Program-made: the position numbers and the translations under genes | Shown: piece by piece, positions 5,277-5,313 of the stretch | Layout: every line of letters begins with the position of its first letter | How positions within the stretch are numbered: position 1 is the stretch's first letter | NCBI GenBank assembly: GCA_002385805.1 | Contig: DGEF01000010.1 | Coordinates: 5,940 to 11,252 of the forward strand | Direction: 5' to 3' | Source: Peptococcaceae bacterium UBA3933 | GTDB taxonomy: Bacteria > Bacillota > Peptococcia > Peptococcales > BICA1-8 | Length of the DNA stretch: 5,313 bases | Notes under the pieces: generated by a model | The model's database searches: none | What the model saw: only the letters and a program-made list of their open reading frames with translations | What the model was told of the DNA's origin: nothing

Positions 5277-5313
5277 AGTCACTAGTCACTAATTTACAAG
5301 TCACTAGCCACCA
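5277..5313. repeat. Heptanucleotide AGTCACT repeat, cut by the window end
   Basis: AGTCACT occurs at 5277-5283, 5284-5290 and 5299-5305, with the degenerate AGCCACC at 5306-5312 and an 8-nt interruption AATTTACA at 5291-5298. The array appears to continue past the window. Short heptad arrays of this sort are known in intergenic DNA of some bacteria (for example cyanobacterial STRR sequences). Function is unknown. Confidence 0.6.

Larger units (their letters stand above)
4907..5313. other. Gene-free region of about 400 bp
   Basis: No credible coding sequence was found on either strand. Stops occur in all frames and the only Shine-Dalgarno-like sequence on the + strand (AGGAGG, 4966-4971) is not followed by a start codon at a useful distance. 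The region holds the 32-33 bp tandem array, the heptad array, and between them an A/T-rich segment (5214-5276) with GTCCCAAAA (5228-5236). That 9-mer is complementary to TTTTGGGAC in the array (5072-5080). Confidence 0.7.

Noticed and set aside
5290..5313. tRNA 3' end suggested by the terminal CCACCA
   Set aside because: The preceding bases are AGTCACT repeats and show no acceptor, T-arm (GTTC) or anticodon-arm pairing.

Overview
The window looks like part of the chromosome of an AT-rich, low-GC Gram-positive anaerobe (Clostridia or a relative). The pointers are A/T-heavy intergenic DNA, strong AGGAGG-type ribosome binding sites, a GTG start, hairpin-plus-T-run terminators, and a small DUF1858 redox-disulfide protein of the kind common in anaerobes. 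The taxonomic placement is inference. No phage, transposase, tRNA, rRNA or CRISPR gene is visible.

Left part (1-3045): three consecutive + strand hydrolase genes, ending at a strong terminator. They are the last 68 codons of an M20-family N-carbamoyl-amino-acid hydrolase/allantoate amidohydrolase (HyuC/AllC type), a complete AbgA-like M20D amidohydrolase packed against it, and a complete metal-dependent cyclic-amidohydrolase-type enzyme (hydantoinase/dihydroorotase superfamily) with all expected metal ligands. Together they suggest stepwise opening and hydrolysis of a cyclic amide or ureide, or an N-acyl/N-carbamoyl amino acid, releasing a free amino acid. The exact substrate cannot be read from the sequence.

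Middle part (2974-4645): a 417-bp intergenic region holds the operon terminator, a perfect 15-bp direct repeat inside a cluster of G-runs, a candidate sigma-A promoter and a leader of about 185 nt. The leader contains two mutually exclusive hairpins just upstream of the ribosome binding site. It precedes a sodium/dicarboxylate-type amino-acid symporter (DAACS/SDF family) whose TM8 motif carries the arginine that in GltPh binds acidic substrates. The transporter is therefore probably a separate transcription unit with its own control. Functionally it may supply or recover glutamate/aspartate-like compounds related to the hydrolase operon.

Right part (4619-5313): a shared bidirectional terminator separates the transporter from a convergent minus-strand gene for a 65-residue DUF1858 protein (CxxC redox disulfide) that has a recognisable promoter. 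To its right, about 400 bp has no gene but is not featureless. It contains a degenerate tandem array with a 32-33 bp period (about six units) and, at the window edge, a heptanucleotide array (AGTCACT). An AATT-flanked piece similar to the heptad region also occurs in the spacer between the two complete hydrolase genes. The least explained items are the alternative-hairpin leader, the G-run direct repeat and the terminal repeat arrays.
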